Of a stretch of 64,000 bases of DNA, positions 44,132-53,011 are shown piece after piece. The notes beneath the pieces were generated by a model, which worked only from the letters and a program-made list of their open reading frames with translations, made no database searches and was not told where the DNA came from. Source of the DNA: Clostridium sp. SY8519 (lineage in GTDB: Bacteria; Bacillota; Clostridia; Lachnospirales; Lachnospiraceae); NCBI RefSeq assembly GCF_000270305.1, contig NC_015737.1, positions 677,501-741,500 on the forward strand, read 5' to 3'. The position numbers and the translations under genes were made by a program. The stretch's first letter is position 1. Every line of letters begins with the position of its first letter.

Positions 44132-44497
44132 TCAGCCCACCAGCTTTTCCGCCAGGAGTACTGCGCACACGCCCAGCACAAGGCTCAGACACATATAAAT
44201 CAGCGCGGTCGAAATCCTTCCGCTGCGGATCAGCTCAAAGCTCTCCAGAGAAAAAGTGGAAAACGTGGTAAATCCGCCGCAGATCCCGGTTTTCGCAAAC
44301 AGCACCCATTTGGAACCCGGCAGGCTGTATTTTACCACAAGCACGGTAACCAGGCCGATCGCAAAAGCTCCAATCAGATTAATCAAAAACGTGCCCAGCG
44401 GAAATCCGCTTTCCTGCCTGGGAATCACTGCTCCCAGCAAAAAACGGCAAACTGCTCCAATTGCGCCGCCTGCTCCGACGGCAAGTACTTCATTCAT
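44132..44497 (-). CDS. fluC: Fluoride ion channel FluC/CrcB
   Basis: A 121-residue four-helix membrane protein with the Fluc signature GICGGFTTFSTFSLE and the polar Asn in FLINLIGA. It forms a dual-topology dimer exporting fluoride. Only one copy is seen here, and no fluoride riboswitch was recognised upstream. The ribosome binding site before the ATG is weak. Confidence 0.95.
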   Translation of the reverse strand: MNEVLAVGAGGAIGAVCRFLLGAVIPRQESGFPLGTFLINLIGAFAIGLVTVLVVKYSLPGSKWVLFAKTGICGGFTTFSTFSLESFELIRSGRISTALIYMCLSLVLGVCAVLLAEKLVG

Positions 44498-44529
44498 ATC
44501 TTACGATCCATCTCTTTCCCGCGCCCTGG

Positions 44530-44673
44530 TTCCGGACTGCTGTTTTCCGCAGCCGCCTGTTTCTGCCACAGGCCCTGTTCCGGCTTCTGTTCTCCGCGGC
44601 CTGCCCGTTTCCGTCGCAGGTCCTATTCCGGCTTCTGTCCTCCGCGGCCTGCCTGTTCCTGCTGTGCCCGCCG
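44530..44673. repeat. 48-bp tandem repeat at the AGCS 3' end
   Basis: About three units start at 44530, 44578 and 44626 (TTCCGGCTTCTG-type starts), with the last copy inside the end of the symporter gene. It codes the RGGQKPE tail there. Confidence 0.8.
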
Positions 44674-46050
44674 GCTCCGGCGCGTCTGTTCATATTCTTT
44701 CAGTGTGCGGATCACCTGCCCGGACAGCGGAAGCAGCGCGGTCATATTGAAGATGGTCATCAGGCCAATCCCCACATCACCAAGATCCCACACAAAAGTA
44801 TACGCTGCCAGACCACCGATGAAAAGCATCGCCAGTGCTAAAATCTTGTACAAGGTCTGGGAAATCCAGTTGTCCCCGAACAGATATGCCACATTGGAAC
44901 GGGCGTAATACAATACACCGATAAAGGTTGAAAAACTGAACAGGAACAGCACCGCCGAAATAAATACAATGCCCGCGCTGCCGAAATGATAGCCCATGGC
45001 CGCCTGCAGCAGTTCCATTCCCTGCAGTCCGTCCGTCAGATGCTGCGGCACGGTCAGCATCAGCATGGCGGTGCAGCTGCAGATGACAATGGTGTCAATA
45101 AACACGCCCAGGCCCTGCAGGAGTCCTGCTTTCACCGGATGATCCACATCTGCCGCGGCCGCCGCGCAGGGCGCGGATCCGGAACCGGCTTCATTGGAAA
45201 ACAGGCCCCGTTTGATTCCGTTTAACAAAGCGCCGCTGAGGCTTCCGCCGGCAACCTGGCGAAAACCGAAGGCCTCCGAAAAAATCCTTTCGAATACCCG
45301 GGGCATCACGCCGATATTCCGCACAATCACATAGATGGTCAGCGCGAAATAAAAGGCTGCCATAATCGGCACAATCACATCCAGCACATGCACCGTCATA
45401 TTCTTACGCAGTACAATCAGCGCCGCCAGACCGGTAATCACAATGGTGGTCAGAAGCGGCGGCACAGAAAACGCATTGGAAAATGCCGAGGTCACCGAGT
45501 TGCTTACCACCTGGCTGATTCCGCACCAGCAGAGAAGACCGGAGGCCGCAAAACAGACTGCCAGGATACTTTTTTTCTTTTTGGTGATTTTGGTATAAAA
45601 ATCGTGGATATAGTACGCCGGACCGCCGCGGTATCCGCCGTACAGCGGATCTTTCGTTTTATGCATCTGCGCCAGGGTCCCTTCCGCAAAGGCTGTCGCG
45701 GAACCGATCATCGCCGTCACCCACATCCAGAACACCGCGCCGGCGCCGCCGACGGAAAGCGCTGCCACGACACCCACTAAATTGCCCATGCCTACGCGGG
45801 TGGCCGTGGATACAATCAGCGCCTCCAGGCCGGAAATGGACCGTTTCTCTCCCTGCCTGCGCTCCACTGATACCCGCAGCATTTCCGGAAACAGCCGGAA
45901 GGGCAGCCCCCGGGTACGGATGGTAAAGAAAATACCTGCCGGAATCAGAATCAAAATCAGCAGAGTAATCCCGATGGAATCTCCCCCCGGCAGCGGAATG
46001 CGAAACAAGTCGCCCCACAGGAAATTGTATACGATACTCAGTAATTTCAT
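44623..46050 (-). CDS. Sodium:alanine/glycine symporter (AGCS family)
   Basis: A 475-residue membrane protein with about 11 hydrophobic segments. The AGCS signature is near residues 75-100 (LIVSTATRVGMGNLVGVVAAL region), with GPAYYI and GLFSNEAGSGSAPCAAAAA also visible. It imports alanine or glycine with Na+. The start at 46050 has GAGGGGG upstream. Its C-terminal tail is charged and encoded by a tandem repeat. Confidence 0.93.
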   Translation of the reverse strand: MKLLSIVYNFLWGDLFRIPLPGGDSIGITLLILILIPAGIFFTIRTRGLPFRLFPEMLRVSVERRQGEKRSISGLEALIVSTATRVGMGNLVGVVAALSVGGAGAVFWMWVTAMIGSATAFAEGTLAQMHKTKDPLYGGYRGGPAYYIHDFYTKITKKKKSILAVCFAASGLLCWCGISQVVSNSVTSAFSNAFSVPPLLTTIVITGLAALIVLRKNMTVHVLDVIVPIMAAFYFALTIYVIVRNIGVMPRVFERIFSEAFGFRQVAGGSLSGALLNGIKRGLFSNEAGSGSAPCAAAAADVDHPVKAGLLQGLGVFIDTIVICSCTAMLMLTVPQHLTDGLQGMELLQAAMGYHFGSAGIVFISAVLFLFSFSTFIGVLYYARSNVAYLFGDNWISQTLYKILALAMLFIGGLAAYTFVWDLGDVGIGLMTIFNMTALLPLSGQVIRTLKEYEQTRRSRRAQQEQAGRGGQKPE

Positions 46051-46220
46051 AATAAAAATCCCCCTCATTTACAATCAGTCTTCTGTTCCCCTGAAAATCC
46101 CTTTATTTTCGTGCTTTAAAGTCTAACACTTTAACTTTGAAAAGTAAACGAAAAAACACAGGAATCCCGGAAACAACAGTGGCCTGCCTGCGGTTTTCCA
46201 TAAACAACGGCCGCTATCTA

Positions 46221-46229
46221 TGCTATAAT
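46221..46229 (+). promoter_or_regulatory. Extended -10 promoter of the AAA+ ATPase gene
   Basis: TGCTATAAT is a TGn-extended -10 box, 46 bp before the start codon. The -35 region is poor, which extended -10 promoters tolerate. Confidence 0.65.
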
Positions 46230-46274
46230 CGACAGGTAAAACCAACGATTGAAGAACCACAGGGGGAAGTATCC

Positions 46275-47771
46275 ATGCCAGTATTTGATTTCAGCAATTC
46301 CGGTCCCGAGGACTCCGGCAGCAGCCAGTCCGTCTGCACCTATACCGTATTCCGTTCCAGTGAGCATACTGCTTCTCCGGAACAGCCGCTCCTGATACTC
46401 GACAATTCCGCCCAGGCCTGGGAGCACCATTCCAGCGGGATCTTCACCAATCCGGTGAAGCGCACCTCCTTTGAATTTGACCGGGAAGGGGGAACCGTCA
46501 GCGCGGACATTCTCCGGATTGACGCCCGTTTCACCAGTCTGCTCCGGTGGCTGGGCGAAAATCATATCCATGTCCGCCTTTCCGGCGAAAACCGTCCGGA
46601 GGGATTCGCCGTCTACAAAATCCGGGAGACCGCCTTCGGCAACACCAGCAAACTGTCCGCCGAGGACGGATTCCTCCAGTTTATGATCGAGCGGCTCTCC
46701 GCCAGTGACGCTCCTGCAGAGGAAACCGGCAGCGAAGAGGAAGATCCGCTGGGCGGCGATGACATGAAGCTGACCAGTATTCAGAGCATCACGGATTTTA
46801 TCCACTGCGCCGGCCGTACCCTTCCGGACAATATCCGTCTGTGGGCCCGCCGGAATCTCGCCGTTGCCCGCTCCCACGAAGTCACCGCTGAAGAAAGACG
46901 GCACGCCCAGCGCGCCCTTTCCATCATGATGAATATCCAGTGGAAAAATAACTATTTTGAATCCATCGACCCCCGGGAGGCGCGGCGGATCCTGGACGAA
47001 GAGCTCTATGGCATGGAACAGGTCAAACAGCGGATTATCGAAACCATCATCCAGATCAACCGCACCCACACCCTTCCGGCTTACGGACTTTTGATCGCCG
47101 GTCCCGCCGGTACCGGCAAATCGCAGATCGCCTACGCGGTTGCCCGCATTCTGAAGATGCCCTGGACCACACTGGACATGAGTTCCATCAACGACCCGGA
47201 ACAGCTCACCGGCAGTTCCCGTATTTACAGCAACGCCAAGCCGGGGATTATCATGGAGGCCTTCTCCGCCGCCGGAGAATCCAACCTGGTCTTCATTATC
47301 AACGAGCTGGACAAGGCAGCTTCCGGCAAAGGAAACGGCAACCCGGCCGATGTCCTGCTGACTCTGCTGGACAACCTGGGCTTTACGGACAATTACATGG
47401 AATGCATGATTCCCACGGCCGGGGTCTACCCCATCGCCACCGCCAATGACAAAAGCATGATCAGCGCGCCGCTGATGTCCCGTTTCGCCGTTATTGACAT
47501 CCCGGACTACACGCCGGAGGAAAAGAAGATCATTTTCACGGATTACGCCCTCCCGAAAGTGCTGAAGCGTCTGAATCTGAAACCGGAAGAATGCGTCATC
47601 GGGCATGAGGCCCTGGACGCTGTCATTGACCGTTACCGCGACACCACCGGAATCCGCGACCTGGAGCAGGCCGCCGAACATCTGGCAGCCAACGCCCTGT
47701 ATCAGATTGAAGTAAACGGTGTCTCTGCCGTGCATTTCACCGCCGAAGAGGTGCGTGCCCTGCTGGGCTGA
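46275..47771 (+). CDS. Lon-like AAA+ ATPase without protease domain
   Basis: A 498-residue protein. The C-terminal half is an AAA+ module of the Lon/MoxR type: LDEELYGMEQVKQRIIETI, Walker A GPAGTGKS (276-283), Walker B VFIINELDK (340-346), a sensor in IATANDKSM, and the arginine-finger region LMSRFAVIDIPDYT. In the Walker B, Asn343 replaces the usual Asp before Glu344. The N-terminal 240 residues are not recognised. No Lon-type Ser-Lys protease domain follows. It may remodel a protein complex rather than degrade it. Confidence 0.82.
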   Translation: MPVFDFSNSGPEDSGSSQSVCTYTVFRSSEHTASPEQPLLILDNSAQAWEHHSSGIFTNPVKRTSFEFDREGGTVSADILRIDARFTSLLRWLGENHIHVRLSGENRPEGFAVYKIRETAFGNTSKLSAEDGFLQFMIERLSASDAPAEETGSEEEDPLGGDDMKLTSIQSITDFIHCAGRTLPDNIRLWARRNLAVARSHEVTAEERRHAQRALSIMMNIQWKNNYFESIDPREARRILDEELYGMEQVKQRIIETIIQINRTHTLPAYGLLIAGPAGTGKSQIAYAVARILKMPWTTLDMSSINDPEQLTGSSRIYSNAKPGIIMEAFSAAGESNLVFIINELDKAASGKGNGNPADVLLTLLDNLGFTDNYMECMIPTAGVYPIATANDKSMISAPLMSRFAVIDIPDYTPEEKKIIFTDYALPKVLKRLNLKPEECVIGHEALDAVIDRYRDTTGIRDLEQAAEHLAANALYQIEVNGVSAVHFTAEEVRALLG

Positions 47772-47806
47772 CCGTATGCCCCCCACGGATTCCGACAGCC
47801 CTGCTG

Positions 47807-47955
47807 CTTCCCGCTCCTGTCGGTTTGCCGAACTGCACCCGACGCGGCAGCACTGCCGTTTCCCGTCCCGCCGGTTCGCCGCGCTGACACCGGGTGCGGC
47901 AGAATTTCCGCTTCCCGCCCTGCCGGTTCGCCGGACGGCGCCGGACGCGGCAAAA
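47807..47955. repeat. 52-bp tandem repeat after the AAA+ ATPase
   Basis: Nearly three copies start with CTTCCCG/TTTCCCG at 47807, 47859 and 47911, a period of 52 bp, each containing GCCGGTTCGCC-like sequence. The copies lie between the convergent ATPase and trpD genes. Confidence 0.75.
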
Positions 47956-47999
47956 AAACCGGCGCGTGAACGGGTCATCTCCGTACACGCGCCGGTTTT
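47952..47999. terminator. Bidirectional terminator between the AAA+ ATPase and trpD
   Basis: AAAACCGGCGCGTG (47955-47968) pairs perfectly with CACGCGCCGGTTTT (47986-47999). T runs follow on both strands. Confidence 0.88.
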
Positions 48000-48042
48000 C
48001 TCTGTCTTTTTCCGGATCTTCCGGCATGGAAGCTCTGCATCG

Positions 48043-49065
48043 CTACTGATTGGACTCTTTAATATAGCGGTCCAGTACATCCACTGCCTTTCCGCTGTCA
48101 ATCAGCTCTGCGGCCAGTTTCACCCCATCTCCGATATTCTCTGCTTTTCCCGCAAGATACAGCGCGGCTCCCGCATTCATCAGCACCGCGTTTCTCTTTG
48201 CTCCCGTGATCTCACCGCTCAGAATTTTCCGGGTAATTTCCGCATTTTCCTCCGGATCGCCGCCGGCCAGATCCGCCTTGTCGCAGCGGCTCAGGCCGAA
48301 ATCCTCCGAGCAGATTTCGTAGGAAGAAAATTCCCCGTTTTTTAATTCACACACAGTGGTCGGCGCGCTGACGGAAATCTCATCCATTTTATCCTGTCCG
48401 TAGACCACCAGCGCCCGTTTCGCTCCCAGGGATTTCAGCACCCGGGCAATCAGCTCCACCAGATATTCATCATAGACCCCCAGAAGAAAATATTCCGGAT
48501 TTGCCGGATTGGTCAGCGGTCCCAGAATATTGAACACCGTACGGAATCCCAGCTCCTTGCGGATGGCTCCCACATAGCGCATGGCCGCGTGATACTTCTG
48601 GGCAAACATAAAGCAGAATCCGGCATCCTTGAGCAGCCGCAGGCATTTCTCCGGATCTGTGTCCAGATTGGCTCCCAGCGCTTCCAGGCAGTCCGCCGTC
48701 CCGCATTTGGAAGAAGCGGCCCGGTTACCGTGTTTTGCCACTTTTACGCCGCCGGCGGCAATGACCATCGCGGAAGTCGTGGAAATATTGAAGGTATTGG
48801 CGCCGTCTCCGCCGGTGCCGACAATTTCCAGGACATCCATGCCCGGATGGGGCACCGGTGTCGCATGGGCACGCATGGATGCCGCGCAGCCGGAAATCTC
48901 ATCAATGGTTTCCGCTTTGGAGCTTTTTGTGGACAGAGCCGCCAGAAACGCCGCATTCTGGGTCGGTGTGGAGATTCCGCCCATAATCTCATCCATGGCC
49001 GTGCGGGCCTCTTCATAGCTCAGATCTTCTTTGTTAACGATTTTGACAATTGCTTCTTTTATCAT
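48043..49065 (-). CDS. trpD: Anthranilate phosphoribosyltransferase
   Basis: A 340-residue TrpD. The PRPP loop is [17 protein letters not shown] near residue 80, then [12 protein letters not shown] and [11 protein letters not shown]. It joins anthranilate and PRPP in tryptophan synthesis. It is stand-alone: no other trp gene is adjacent, so a paralogous role in another pathway is possible. Confidence 0.93.
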   Translation of the reverse strand: MIKEAIVKIVNKEDLSYEEARTAMDEIMGGISTPTQNAAFLAALSTKSSKAETIDEISGCAASMRAHATPVPHPGMDVLEIVGTGGDGANTFNISTTSAMVIAAGGVKVAKHGNRAASSKCGTADCLEALGANLDTDPEKCLRLLKDAGFCFMFAQKYHAAMRYVGAIRKELGFRTVFNILGPLTNPANPEYFLLGVYDEYLVELIARVLKSLGAKRALVVYGQDKMDEISVSAPTTVCELKNGEFSSYEICSEDFGLSRCDKADLAGGDPEENAEITRKILSGEITGAKRNAVLMNAGAALYLAGKAENIGDGVKLAAELIDSGKAVDVLDRYIKESNQ

Positions 49066-49119
49066 GGGGCCAATTAATTCCTTTCACTTTAACGTATTAG
49101 CACAGAAAATTATTTTAAT

Positions 49120-49148
49120 ATTTTACGCTTTTCCCTCCGGGCTGTCAA
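49120..49148 (-). promoter_or_regulatory. Promoter of trpD
   Basis: Minus-strand TTGACA (49143-49148) and TAAAAT (49120-49125) are exactly 17 bp apart. The predicted start lies about 45 bp before the ATG, leaving no room for a long attenuator or T-box. Confidence 0.85.
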
Positions 49149-49233
49149 CGAAACGCCGCTGCTCTCTTTCCGGCAGCCAGCAGCAGTCAATCGCCGGGCA
49201 CTGTCCGCTCCGCGGCACAGGTTTCACAGCCCG

Positions 49234-49385
49234 GCGACAGGTCAGCGCTGCCGTCGAATCCGCCTTACTCGCTCCGCAGCACTGCCGACAGGTCAGCGCA
49301 GCCGCCAAATCTGCGTTACTCGCTCCGCAGCACTGCCGACAGGTCAACGCTGCCGCCGAATCCATGTTACTCGCTCCGCAGCGCA
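49234..49385. repeat. 51-bp tandem repeat at the ABC transporter 3' end
   Basis: Copies begin with TTACTCGCTCCGCAGC at 49265, 49316 and 49367, a period of exactly 51 bp, with a partial copy upstream from 49234. On the minus strand each copy reproduces the last codons (LRSE plus stop) of the ABC gene, so its end is triplicated. Confidence 0.9.
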
Positions 49386-52300
49386 GTCACCGGATCACTT
49401 TTGGCTGCCCGCCGGGCCGGCAGCAGGCCGCTGGCCACGTTCAGTCCAATGCTCAGCGCCACCAACAGCACCGCTGACAGCGGCGTCATTCTGGCAGAAA
49501 TATCCGGCTGATGAATCACCGTATGGATCACATAATTTGCCGGAAACAGCAGAAGCCTGGCGATTCCGACGCCGATTCCCCCCGCCAGCAGACCGGTGAT
49601 AAAAGTTTCCGCGTTGAACACCTCGGAAATATTAAACCGGGAGGCGCCGATGGCCCGCAGAATCCCGATTTCCTTGCGGCGCTCAATGACGCTGATGTGG
49701 GTAATCACACCGATCATAATCGAAGAAACCACCAGGGAGATGCCCACCAGCGCGATCAGTGCCGTGCTGACGGTGTCCACCAGGTCCGTTACGGTAGAAA
49801 GAAAGGTTCCGGACAGATCGTTATACGTCAGCACTTTTGCCTCCTGGCCGCTGTCTTCCATCCGCTGATTATAGGCCTGTATCACAGACTGAATCTTTCC
49901 TTTGTTTTTAAAATCCTTCGGATAGATGGTAATGCTCTTGGGATCGCTGTCTCCGGCGTAACCCAGGGTATTCAGATTTTTCTCATAGGATTCTGTGGTA
50001 TCCGACAGCATGGAGCGTACCAGATCCTTCAGTTCCTCCTGTGTCAGGTTCAGTTTTACCGCTTTTTTCAGCATGGCGGAATCTATGGAAACCAGATCCG
50101 CAAAGTCCGCCTGCTTAACCGCAGAAGCGATCTCTTTCCGGATTTGTGCTACGATTTCGGCGGAGGCCTGTTTCATGGCGCCTCGAATCTGCCGTTCCAG
50201 TTCCCGCTTCACCTGAGCGGTGATCCGGCCGCTCTGCCGCTCAAATTCTTTTTCCATTCCCCGGGTATCAATCTGCTTTTCGGCAAAATTCTCCATGATT
50301 TTCCGGGCTGAATCCGACTGCAGATAATCCGCGAAAGATTCGGAAGCATCCTGTGCGTCCGGCAGCAGTTTTTTCTCCGCATAATCGGCAAATCCGTCCG
50401 CCAGCTTTCCAGCCAGTTCATTGATTTTTTTCTCTGAAACAGAAATGGACGACGGATCCTTCACGGCCGCCTCTGCATTTTCCCTTACCACATCCTGTAC
50501 AAATGCGGCAAGCGCCTTCTTCGCGCCGGAAGATTTCAGATAATCCCGAAACACGTTCCGCGCTTTATCAGCGGAAACTGTCAGCCTGCTTCCTTCTTTC
50601 GCTGCGTAGTCCTTCAGCAGCTGTTTCGTCAGATTTTCGATTTTGTCCCGGGTTATGGAAGCGGTCAGCGCGCCGAAGATCTTCTTTAAATCCTTCCGGG
50701 ATAAAGAGACGGAATCCGCCAGTGCCTTCCGGTCCACATACCGGCTGAGATCCAGGTCTTTTTCGCTCAGTCCCTGCAGCTGACTGCCGGAAAAATTCAT
50801 CCTGGAAGTATTGAGGGAAAACGCTTTTTTGAAGGTATCCATATCGATGCGAAACAGATGGCGGATCTCCGGTTTGTCCTTCTGTTTCTCCGCTCCGAAG
50901 GGTTTTCCGGTAAAAATATTGATCTTCGGCGTCTTTTTCTGCGCGGCCACCGCTTTGCTGCCTGCCGCCCGCCGGCGGCACCACTGGGTCAGATCATGGG
51001 TGTAATAAATGCCGGTATTCAGCAGCGCGTCCCTGCTGCCGCTTTTAAGCTGCGCCACCCCCGCGATCCGGATCGTCTGCCCGTGCTTCAGAATCCTGCG
51101 GCGCTGCTTCATACTGTCAGAGCGATCCGTCCAGATCCCGTTCTTTTTATCATAGACATAACCGTCACTGGCACTGGCCGCCCGAAAGGTAATTCCCATA
51201 AAATCCTGATAGGTATAGGTTTTATTCTCTTTCTTCTGAACCACATTTTTTCCCACCGCGATCTCATGGATGATTTCCTCCAGTTCCCCCGCGTTTTTCA
51301 GTCCCAGCGCATACAGCGCCGTATCGGTAATACTGCCGTCCTGTGCCAGCACTACCACACATTCGTTTTTGTTTTTCGGCCAGCGGCCCGCCTTCAGTTC
51401 GTACTGGCTGCTGTACAGACTGCTGTTCTGCGGCAGCTCATAAAATGCCAGCAGATTCACCATGGAGATTTCCATGGCGCTGACACCGATGGAATCCAGA
51501 GAGGAGATTGCCTGTTCCGGCAGCACCCGGCGGATCTTTGAGCCGCTGCCGCGGTAAATCTGCGGCGTCACATCATAGGTGTATTCAATGGCCCGCGCAT
51601 AGGATTCCAGCCCGCTGGCGCCGCTGTCGATATAGGCTTTGAAGGATTTCAGGTCATTGGAGCCCAGACCGCCGGCAAACCGGCGGACGATCGGATTCTC
51701 TGTCACCCGGTTCTCCCGGCCCTGATCCACCTGATCCTGTCCCATAAAGGAAGAAATATAGCTGGAATAATTGATGCTGCTTTTGCTCAGCGTCACCGGA
51801 TACTGCAGAACCGTACCCTCCTCAATGTCTCCGATGTAGGCATTCACCCCGTTTGACAGCGCCAGAATCAGCGCGATCCCGATGATTCCGATGGAACCGG
51901 CAATCGATACCAGGATGGTTCTGCCTTTTTTGGTCCGCAGATTGTTAAAAGAAAGGGCCAGTGCCGTTAAAAAGGACATGGACGCGTGTTTTTTTCTGCG
52001 TCCGGGCACCCGTCCCCCGTTTCTGTCTGTTTCCGCCGCTCTCTCCTGCCCCGGCAATAACACCGCTTCCGGCGATCTCTCCTGTCCCGGAAAATAGGGG
52101 TGCGTATCGCTCTGAATCTTTCCGTCCTTGATCTGTACAATCCGTGTGGCGTACTGTTCCGCCAGTTCGCCGTTATGGGTGACCATGATCACCAGACGGT
52201 CTCTGGACACTTCCTTTAACAGCTCCATGACCTGCAGGCTGGTTTCGCTGTCCAGCGCGCCGGTGGGTTCATCCGCCAGGAGAATCGAGGGATCATTCAC

Positions 52301-52768
52301 CAGCGCCCGGGCAATGGCCACCCGCTGCATCTGGCCGCCGCTGAGCTGATGGGGTTTTTTATGCGTCTGATCGCCCAGTCCGACCCGTTCCAGCGCCTCG
52401 GCTGCCCGCCGTTTCCGTTCATTTCCCGGGATTCCGGATATGGTCAGGGCCAGCTCTACATTGGCGAGAATGCTCTGATGCATGATCAGATTGTAATTCT
52501 GAAAGACAAATCCGATGGTGTGATTGCGGTAGGTGTCCCAGTCCCTGGCCTTATATCCCCGGGTGGAACGCCCGCCAAGCAGAAGATCCCCGCTGTCATA
52601 GCGGTCCAGGCCGCCGATCATATTCAGCAGTGTGGTTTTTCCCGATCCGCTGGGACCCAGCACTGCCACAAATTCATGATCCCGCAGATTCAGACTGACG
52701 TGATCCAGCGCAGTCTGTGTCAGTTCTCCGGTTGTGTACTGTTTGCATAAGTCTCTGATCTGAAGCAT
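49367..52768 (-). CDS. MacB/FtsX-type ABC transporter, fused ATPase and permease
   Basis: A 1133-residue fusion. ATPase domain: Walker A GPSGSGKT (38-45), signature QLSGGQMQR, Walker B LLADEPTGALDSE. A linker follows, then TM1 (ILVSIAGSIGIIGIALILAL region, about 285-305). Residues about 310-970 are a very long extracellular, helix-rich, charged region. Three C-terminal TM segments form the FtsX domain. The family moves lipids, peptides or toxins, or signals through the wall by mechanotransmission. The ATG at 52768 is preferred over GTG at 52777; both have acceptable ribosome binding sites. Confidence 0.88.
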   Translation of the reverse strand: MLQIRDLCKQYTTGELTQTALDHVSLNLRDHEFVAVLGPSGSGKTTLLNMIGGLDRYDSGDLLLGGRSTRGYKARDWDTYRNHTIGFVFQNYNLIMHQSILANVELALTISGIPGNERKRRAAEALERVGLGDQTHKKPHQLSGGQMQRVAIARALVNDPSILLADEPTGALDSETSLQVMELLKEVSRDRLVIMVTHNGELAEQYATRIVQIKDGKIQSDTHPYFPGQERSPEAVLLPGQERAAETDRNGGRVPGRRKKHASMSFLTALALSFNNLRTKKGRTILVSIAGSIGIIGIALILALSNGVNAYIGDIEEGTVLQYPVTLSKSSINYSSYISSFMGQDQVDQGRENRVTENPIVRRFAGGLGSNDLKSFKAYIDSGASGLESYARAIEYTYDVTPQIYRGSGSKIRRVLPEQAISSLDSIGVSAMEISMVNLLAFYELPQNSSLYSSQYELKAGRWPKNKNECVVVLAQDGSITDTALYALGLKNAGELEEIIHEIAVGKNVVQKKENKTYTYQDFMGITFRAASASDGYVYDKKNGIWTDRSDSMKQRRRILKHGQTIRIAGVAQLKSGSRDALLNTGIYYTHDLTQWCRRRAAGSKAVAAQKKTPKINIFTGKPFGAEKQKDKPEIRHLFRIDMDTFKKAFSLNTSRMNFSGSQLQGLSEKDLDLSRYVDRKALADSVSLSRKDLKKIFGALTASITRDKIENLTKQLLKDYAAKEGSRLTVSADKARNVFRDYLKSSGAKKALAAFVQDVVRENAEAAVKDPSSISVSEKKINELAGKLADGFADYAEKKLLPDAQDASESFADYLQSDSARKIMENFAEKQIDTRGMEKEFERQSGRITAQVKRELERQIRGAMKQASAEIVAQIRKEIASAVKQADFADLVSIDSAMLKKAVKLNLTQEELKDLVRSMLSDTTESYEKNLNTLGYAGDSDPKSITIYPKDFKNKGKIQSVIQAYNQRMEDSGQEAKVLTYNDLSGTFLSTVTDLVDTVSTALIALVGISLVVSSIMIGVITHISVIERRKEIGILRAIGASRFNISEVFNAETFITGLLAGGIGVGIARLLLFPANYVIHTVIHQPDISARMTPLSAVLLVALSIGLNVASGLLPARRAAKSDPVTALRSE

Positions 52769-53011
52769 GGCACTCACCTTTTTCCTCGAAAAACGACTGT
52801 CAAAACCGCCCGTTTCTTTACTTCTGATTGTAGACCTTTTACCCGGATTTGCAACCGAATTTGCCCGGCGGGACAGACAGCTCCCCGCCTTCCCGCAAAA
52901 CCGTAAAAAGCGTCTGTCCTGTGTCCCGCCGGGCTGTTCCGGCTGCTTTCTGCCGCCGGAGGGCTGTCCGCCCGCCGGCTTTGTACACGGCCGCTGCTTC
53001 TGCTGCCGCTG

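Noticed and set aside
44498..44630. Fluoride riboswitch before fluC
   Set aside because: The crcB-motif core was not found; the stretch is a tandem repeat and the end of the symporter gene.
46218..48101. A 627-codon open frame opposite the AAA+ ATPase
   Set aside because: It is an antisense shadow of a gene with clear AAA+ motifs on the plus strand and matches no known family.
49123..49365. An 80-aa cysteine-rich repeated protein on the minus strand
   Set aside because: The frame is created by the 51-bp tandem duplication of the ABC gene's end and has no ribosome binding site.
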